64,000 bases of DNA from the NCBI GenBank assembly GCA_948474755.1, contig CAOLHI010001008.1, positions 496,001 to 560,000 of the forward strand, in the 5' to 3' direction. The stretch comes from Ctenosaura bakeri. Lineage: Eukaryota > Chordata > Lepidosauria > Squamata > Iguanidae. The position numbers and the translations under genes are program-made. The notes beneath the pieces were generated by a model. It did not search any database. It had not been told where the DNA came from and was given only the letters and a program-made list of their open reading frames with translations. Shown piece by piece: positions 58,880 to 64,000 of the stretch (the stretch's first letter is position 1; each line of letters starts with the position of its first letter).

Positions 58880-59965
58880 ATAAATGAATGGAAATACACT
58901 CTTGCCCACTGCTAAGACCTGGCATCCTTACTCAGATCTGTGTCCAGGAGTGCACCCAAGCTACAAACCTGGGATTTCAGGGTGAGCGTAGCCCCATCCC
59001 ACACAGACTGAGGCCATTTCCACATGACAACACTCTTCCCTGTCATCACACTACAATCCCAGGTCCAGAAAGGAGTGTGTCAGTAATGCTCCCCTCCGCA
59101 CCTTCTCACTCCATGCGGAACGGAACACAATGGTGCCACCTTTTCCATCCACAATGCAGCTGGTCACTTTCCATTGCTGCGCTATGGAAGGAAGCATTGC
59201 CATTGCACTTCTGCAGCTTCCACACAGCTGGGAGCAATGGGAGCACTGTGCAACCACAGGCACAGAACAGGTCTTTTCCATTTTGTGAAAACTGTACGAG
59301 TGCAACACTTGGGGACAGGATGGCAGCAGGTCAGTGATGATGTCGTGCAGAAGCACAACTTGCTGACCGCTGCCATCCTGTCTCAGAAGCAGCACAGCCC
59401 TGTCTTGTGGAAATGGCCTGAATCTCTATTCCATGTTCTTCCTTATGTCTAATGAGGAGCACCTCCATCTTGTCTCTATTAAGATCCAATTTGCTTACTC
59501 TCATCCAGTCCATTATCAACAGCACACCTTGGATTAGCACAGAGACAACTTTCTTGGAATTGGATAGAAAAGAGAAATAAAGTTGGGTATCATCAGCATG
59601 GTGGTGACACCCAGTCACAAAATTCTGCATAATTTCTCCCAGCAGTTTCACATAGATGCTAAATAGCATGCAGAACAAAACTACATTCTGAGGGACTCCA
59701 CATGCCAATGGCCATGTCGTCAAATAGAAATTCCCCAGCATCACCTTCTAAGTTTTCCCCTCCATGAAGGATTGGAACCATTGTAGAACATTATCCCAAA
59801 TTCTATCCCAGATAGGCAATCTGGTAGGATATCATGGCTGATGGTACTGAAGGCCCTGGAAAGGTCTACTAGAACCAACAAGACACACTGTGCTTTTTTT
59901 CTACACGTAAAACAATATGTTCTGTCCAGGAAAGAATATTTCTGCATTGCAATATTATTTTCCAC
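58880..59965 (-). pseudogene. L2-like LINE reverse transcriptase fragment, split by a Harbinger-like element
   Basis: On the minus strand the right part encodes LLVLVDLSRAFSTISHDIL, then after a frameshift ACGVPQNVVLFCMLF with YVKLLGEIMQNF, HHADDTQLYFSF and DWMRVSKLDLNRDKMEVLL. These are the reverse transcriptase core, the GVPQ turn and an ADD catalytic box (HADD where YADD is usual). Left of the inserted element the reading resumes with LTLKSQVCSLGALLDTD, the next conserved ORF2 segment. It is the same family as the open frame at 63702-64000. Pseudogene. Confidence 0.82.
59012..59418. mobile_element. Harbinger-like element inserted in an L2-like LINE
   Basis: 407 bp with ends GGCCATTTCCACATG and CTTGTGGAAATGGCC, flanked by TGA on both sides (59009-59011 and 59419-59421). 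The interior differs from subfamilies A and B but has comparable length and GC content. An open frame of 114 codons on the minus strand is not recognisable as a protein. Its position between two ORF2 segments of one LINE fixes it as the younger insertion. Confidence 0.9.
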
Positions 59966-60139
59966 ACAGATAATTCTGTTTTCTGCAGAAAACGACCATG
60001 TATGAATTCTGTACCAAATAAATCCTGAACTGTGAAGATTTTTGTCAGTCCATAATTCTTTTCATCAGGGTTTATCAACACTTGAAAAACATGAATATTT
60101 TAAAATATTCCTTCCTTTCCCACCCGAGTTCTTATGATT

Positions 60140-60222
60140 GTCTTTCATTCATAGGGCCACCATAAATCACAAACAATTTGATGGCAGATGACAACTATAT
60201 CATCAACAACAACAACATAATT
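60140..60222 (+). mobile_element. Sauria/Bov-B 3' tail fragment
   Basis: TTCATTCATAGGGCCACCAT, AAATCACAAACAATTTGATGGC and a final (AAC)n correspond to the shared Bov-B and Sauria tail (CATTCATAGGGTCGCCATGAGTC...GACTTGACGGC). The CATTCATA lead-in favours Bov-B. Only the terminal 80 bases remain. Confidence 0.55.
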
Positions 60223-61194
60223 GGGGATCCAGACTCGTCAGTTAAACATTCATACGTTTAGACTTGCTGTGCTAGAAACACAGAAATTTATAAGCTACAC
60301 AGGGACATGGGAGCATTTGGAAATAGATTCATGTGAAATAGATTTATGTGTCCCATCCTCACTTCAGTCTTTTGCCTATTGCCGGTGCACTTCTACTTAG
60401 GCATTATGTGGCAAGAATATAGGAACAAGTCCACACCTCTCCTTTTACCACATTTAGAGAAAGTTAACCTCTATCACATTCAACCATTGCTTTTCACAAT
60501 TGTTACACTGATTGACAATAGGCCTCCAGTGTTTTGGATACAGACCTACTTGGAGATCCCAGTGATTGAATTTAGAACTTCCTCACACAGAAGATGTCCT
60601 CTGCTACTGAGCTCTGATGCTTATCCTTTAGTTTCTGTGGCTTCCTCTGTGTGAAGAAGTGCTCTCTTCTCCAAATCCATATTGGCTCCTGTCAGTGTAG
60701 TTTATGCTTTAAGGAAAAGAGAGAAACTATAGCATTTTACTGACTTAGTTTAATTTTTTTCTTAAATAAAATCCCCCTTATAAAAATAATTTAAGCACAC
60801 AAATTAACCCAAGATCATTGGCTTGATTAGGATTAAAAACATGAGAAGTTAAAACCAAACATGAAACTAAAGAGTTGTTGAAGCAACCGTCATGCAATAG
60901 GTATTAAAATAGCAGAAATTTAAAATGTCTGGGAGAACAAACGTGTCTTAACTAATGACAGAGAAAAACAATGTTAATCACAGGCAATTTTCATAGGGAA
61001 AGCATTCGCTTTTAAAAAGAGTGTTAAAAAAAAAAACCTTCATAATAACATTTCATTTTGTTCAAGTAACTTTTTGGGCTCATTCTTTTTCTGATAAATC
61101 CCCTTTTGTCTACTGATTAACCCAATAGCTTATATCAACTTCTTTGGTCATATCAGCCTAAGGACTGGTTGTCAATAGTGTTCTTTCGTTTTTA
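60223..61194. other. unique AT-rich sequence, no gene seen
   Basis: The 102-codon frame at 60346-60654 has no recognised domain. No repeat was recognised before the (ATTTT)n run. Confidence 0.4.
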
Positions 61195-61225
61195 TTATTT
61201 ATTTTATTTTATTTTATTTTATTTG
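61195..61225. repeat. (ATTTT)n microsatellite
   Basis: Five or so pentanucleotide units within a TTATT-rich stretch. Confidence 0.85.
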
Positions 61226-61611
61226 TTTCAAACTTTAAAGTGCTGTACATGCAGTACTCAGAGCCTGAAGGGGCTCTATCAGCTGTGGGTCACACCATTT
61301 TATCACTAGACTATTCGCAGACTCATCAGTCTCTATTGGAACTGTTGCTGGCACCCAGCAATTCTTCCTACAATAATGAGACTATGATTTTGCACCTCAA
61401 AATATGTGGACTACTATTGTTACCCTGTATGTTGGGGGTCCCAGAAGGGGCACCCAAATTACCAAATAAAAACACAAGATGGAGGAAATTAGACTCAAGC
61501 ACTCTCTCAAGCTAACGAGAGGCAGAGTAACTCAGCTGGGATCTTTTACCCTATGTCTATAGCGTCAGGTCAGAGAGCGGTTAGACAAGTTCTAAAGCAA
61601 CAGATAATATT

Positions 61612-61617
61612 TTTATT
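61612..61617 (-). terminator. Polyadenylation signal within the LTR
   Basis: AATAAA on the minus strand followed by a TTGCTTT/GTCT-rich segment, as expected at the R/U5 boundary of a retroviral-type LTR. Confidence 0.55.
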
Positions 61618-61842
61618 GGAAACAAACAACACAAAAGACATACACTAACTATCTGAGAAATAGAAATGGAGAGTTTCGGGGTAATGGGCGATATGACACC
61701 TTTTCTCATAGTCCTGGAGAGAAGTGGAGGTTGCAGGGAGGAAAGCTCAGCATGGCTCACTGAGGGGACAACTCGCTGGACAAACCGACAGCAAGGCAGG
61801 ATAGCAGTCCGGAGCATTCCGAGGAGGATTCGGAACTGGGGA

Positions 61843-61852
61843 CCTTTTATAG
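61843..61852 (-). promoter_or_regulatory. TATA box within the LTR
   Basis: CTATAAAAGG on the minus strand, followed about 30 bases downstream by a GC-richer region suited to a transcript start. It would drive transcription toward lower coordinates. Confidence 0.55.
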
Positions 61853-62344
61853 GGTGGATTTTACCTACAGGCCATGCCATGCTCGGTGAGAACAAAGGAA
61901 ATTTAGAGCAAGACAAAGGCGTTGGAAAAGGTCAGGTTTTACATGATGAGCTTAGTGCTGGATGACAATAGTATGGCCAGTATGCAAATGACCCAACAGA
62001 AAGGATTGGCTTGGCACTCGGCCGGGCATCTTTGTGTAAAGTCGCACTGAGCAAGGCGGGTTTGCAAGAAGGAATGGTCCCTGAAGGATCAGAAAGGCAT
62101 TAAGTTGCCTGCCTAAATGAGGTTTGGAATGTACAACCATTAACGGTCGCACCTATTACATGCTAGTCCAGTGGCCCTTGCAAACACGTGGAGTAGGGTG
62201 GCAGAGAAAGGTCACATAGAGGCCAAATTATTTGATATCAAGAGATATCTAGTGCTCTCACCAGACCCAGCATAACCGTGGTAACACTATAACATAAAAC
62301 AGAGCTCTATTCACTACAAGAGGTGCTCCTACATGCCTGTGACA

Positions 62345-63522
62345 CTCCCAAGCAGAAGTGAGCAGATTGCATTTGTTTAATGTAGTCCTAGAATGAGAAG
62401 ATCAGCTGCTGGTAGGATTCTGTGCCACTCTGAGCATTATGAGAACCTAGTTTTTAAACAGAGAGAACTATTCCTCCAGTCAGCTACTATGGTAAGCCCA
62501 AAGCCCATTAAAATAATGAATAACAGTTTCGGTTGTGGTTCCTACTCAACATTTTACATTACAAAGTAAAGTGAAAGAAAGTCATTGTCATTCACTCCTG
62601 CCCGACATAACTCAATGTAAATAACGTCCAGGTTCTGATGATTCCTGAAATGATTCATGAAAATAATGCCAGCCATTCCAGTCAATCATTTCTGTTGAAA
62701 AGCTGTTGGACCAAGGTCAAAATGGTCCAAAGCTATCCAAAGCTATTCAGCCAAATACTATTGCCAAAAGAGAAAACAGAGATCAAACTTTCTTGACAGA
62801 TTGGAGGAAAAGGTTGATTACAAATATATTTAAGTAGTGGAGGTCCACATCACACCATAGTTAAGAAGATGAGAAACAGTGAAGATTTAATATTATGTTC
62901 ACTTTTCTTATCCTCTTCATACGTTCGTACACTGTAAATAAGGTACTCAATGTTCCTCTCTTTTGGCAAAAACTGAAGTTAAGGCTCTCAAGCTTAGGGA
63001 GGACATCTTTTCCTGTACCAAAAAGACACAAGAAATAATGTTTTCAGTATACAGCAAAATATGGCATGCACGCACAAGCCACTGTGCAATGCAATGTCCC
63101 TTGAAATGACCAAACTATCAGAACATAATGGGTGGGTTTGGCAATCCTTAACAAGCCATATGTTGGTAGCATCTGCCAAATAGTGCCCATCAATGAAACA
63201 GGTAATTTGCTGTATGGAAGAAAATGTGTTCCTTCCCAAGTGTATAGGCCGATTTGTCACAGTTTAAATGGCAAAAATGGGGAAAACATTGTGGATACAT
63301 ATTTTATAGGAATGTGTTGGGCATATCCATGGCAGTGAAAAACTGTCAGGCCACTCTTTATTAAATTTTATTTCCAACTCCTACTTAGTAATCTTGTCCC
63401 ATATCAGGTTGTAAGAGTTTCCTTTTCTTTTTTCCCATGGGAACTTGCCACCATTTTCCTAAGGTACACATCAATGTGTTTTCCTTATTGGCCAACACAC
63501 GTTGTACATTTGACAATGGTAT
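62345..63522. other. unique sequence, no gene seen
   Basis: AT-rich, no repeat recognised. The overlapping frames at 62994-63260 (minus) and 63132-63338 (plus) have no recognised motif. Confidence 0.45.
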
Positions 63523-63690
63523 CGATTATTGTACAACTAAGCAGGATCTTCTCTGGTTAGTACTTGATGGGAGACCACCACTGAATACCAGGTGCTGTAG
63601 GCTATATCTCAGAGGAAGGAACTGACAAAACCATCTCTAAGTATTCTTTGCCTAAGAAAACCCTGTAAAATTCATGGGAGTGCCATGAAA
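63523..63690 (+). mobile_element. 5S-Sauria SINE, truncated at both ends
   Basis: CTAAGCAGGATCTTCTCTGG and TTAGTACTTGATGGGAGACC correspond to the 3' half of 5S rRNA. The Sauria body follows (GAGGAAGGAACTGACAAAACC, CCTAAGAAAACCCTG). The tail stops after a 19-base tandem duplication (ATGGGAGTGCCATGAAATTC-like) and gives way to a LINE. It lacks the final CTTGAAGGCAC part. Confidence 0.87.
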
Positions 63691-63701
63691 TTCATGGGGG
63701 T

Positions 63702-64000
63702 GCCAGCTGCTCCTTGAAAAAGGAGCTCAAATCTGGCGTTCCTCAGGGCACCGTCCTGTCCCCAATGCTATTTAACATCTACATGAAACCGCTGGGAGAG
63801 ATCATCAGGAGGCATGGAGCAAGGTGCTATCAGTACGCTGATGACACCCAGATATATCTCTCCATGCCTCAGTTAATAGCATCAACTAAGGGTGGCATCT
63901 CGCCTCTAAACGAATGCCTTGAAGCAGTAGTGGACTGGATGAGGAAAAACAGACTGAAGCTGAATCCAGATAAGATGGAGGTACTCGCTATTAAGGGCCC
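63702..64000 (+). CDS. L2-like LINE reverse transcriptase, partial, open to window edge
   Basis: An uninterrupted frame with no start codon of its own, since it is a 5'-truncated LINE. It reads LKSGVPQGTVLSPMLF, YMKPLGEIIRRHG, CYQYADDTQIYLS and, near the edge, VVDWMRKNRLKLNPDKMEVL. GVPQG and YADD (near 63834-63845) are the reverse transcriptase core motifs, with both catalytic aspartates present. This region is much better preserved than the related copy at 58880-59965. The protein would act in target-primed reverse transcription, but the endonuclease and first catalytic aspartate region are absent here. Whether the frame stays open downstream is unknown. Confidence 0.85.

Larger units (their letters stand above)
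61430..62344 (-). mobile_element. Probable solo LTR of an endogenous retrovirus-like element
   Basis: The element is bounded by TGT at 61430 and ACA at 62344, the usual LTR ends. Read on the minus strand it has a U3-like region of nearly 500 bases, a TATA box (CTATAAAAGG, complement of 61843-61852) and, about 230 bases further, a polyadenylation signal AATAAA (complement of 61612-61617). A roughly 160-base U5-like part ends at CCCCCAACA. No primer-binding site, gag, pol or env follows on either side, so it is a solo LTR. I did not find a matching target duplication, so the boundaries carry some doubt. Confidence 0.62.

Noticed and set aside
58888..59395. Overlapping 149- and 114-codon frames on both strands
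   Set aside because: They largely lie in the Harbinger-like element at 59012-59418. GC-rich sequence has few stops, which explains long frames on both strands.
1..64000. Prokaryotic features (operons, CRISPR arrays, phage, toxin systems)
   Set aside because: Transposon types, microsatellites, lack of coding density and AT-rich texture are those of a vertebrate nuclear genome. No direct-repeat/spacer array is present.

Overview
This window looks like non-coding nuclear DNA from a squamate reptile (lizard or snake), probably intergenic or deep intronic sequence. The evidence is the repeat content: tRNA-derived Sauria SINEs with a Bov-B-type 3' tail, two 5S-rRNA-derived Sauria SINEs, CR1 LINEs ending in the reptile/bird-type (TTCTATGA) 3' end, L2-like and L1 LINE remnants, Tigger-like fragments, and many GGCC(C/A)TTTCC-ended DNA transposons. 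No spliced host gene, tRNA, rRNA or CRISPR could be supported. Almost all long open frames are chance frames or lie inside transposons.

Layout. 1-15 kb: an edge-truncated Harbinger-like element, seven Sauria SINE copies or fragments (two of them head to tail at 5.4-5.8 kb), two short palindromic MITEs, a roughly 96-bp tandem repeat at 12.6 kb, an L2-like fragment and a CpG-rich 477-bp Harbinger-like element. 15-29 kb: mostly unique AT-rich DNA with an L2-like tail, two decayed CR1 fragments and a few unidentified open frames. 29.7-33.9 kb: the best-preserved LINE, a 5'-truncated CR1 on the minus strand whose reverse transcriptase frame has only one in-frame stop. A 125-bp segment abuts its 5' end and is nearly identical to part of a separate CR1 fragment 2.2 kb away. 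34-43 kb: unique DNA with microsatellites, a near-perfect fold-back MITE, and L3-like and Tigger-like fragments. 43.57-44.82 kb: an old MITE carrying three later insertions, each with its own 3-bp target duplication. 45-53 kb: unique DNA, CR1 fragments, a 452-bp Harbinger-like element and a possible L1-like remnant. 53-60 kb: 5S-Sauria, Tigger-like, CR1 and Bov-B remnants, an L2-like LINE split by an L1 3' end (13-bp target duplication), and another L2-like LINE split by a Harbinger-like element (TGA target duplication). 61.4-62.3 kb: a probable solo retroviral-type LTR on the minus strand. 63.5-64 kb: a second 5S-Sauria SINE and an open L2-like reverse transcriptase frame running off the end.

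The best candidate for something undescribed is the family of non-autonomous GGCC(C/A)TTTCC elements. It has a short palindromic AT-rich class and long CpG-rich classes, uses 3-bp target duplications, inserts into itself, and several long copies carry an exact 5' splice-site consensus. Family names are given from recognition of sequence features, with no database search.
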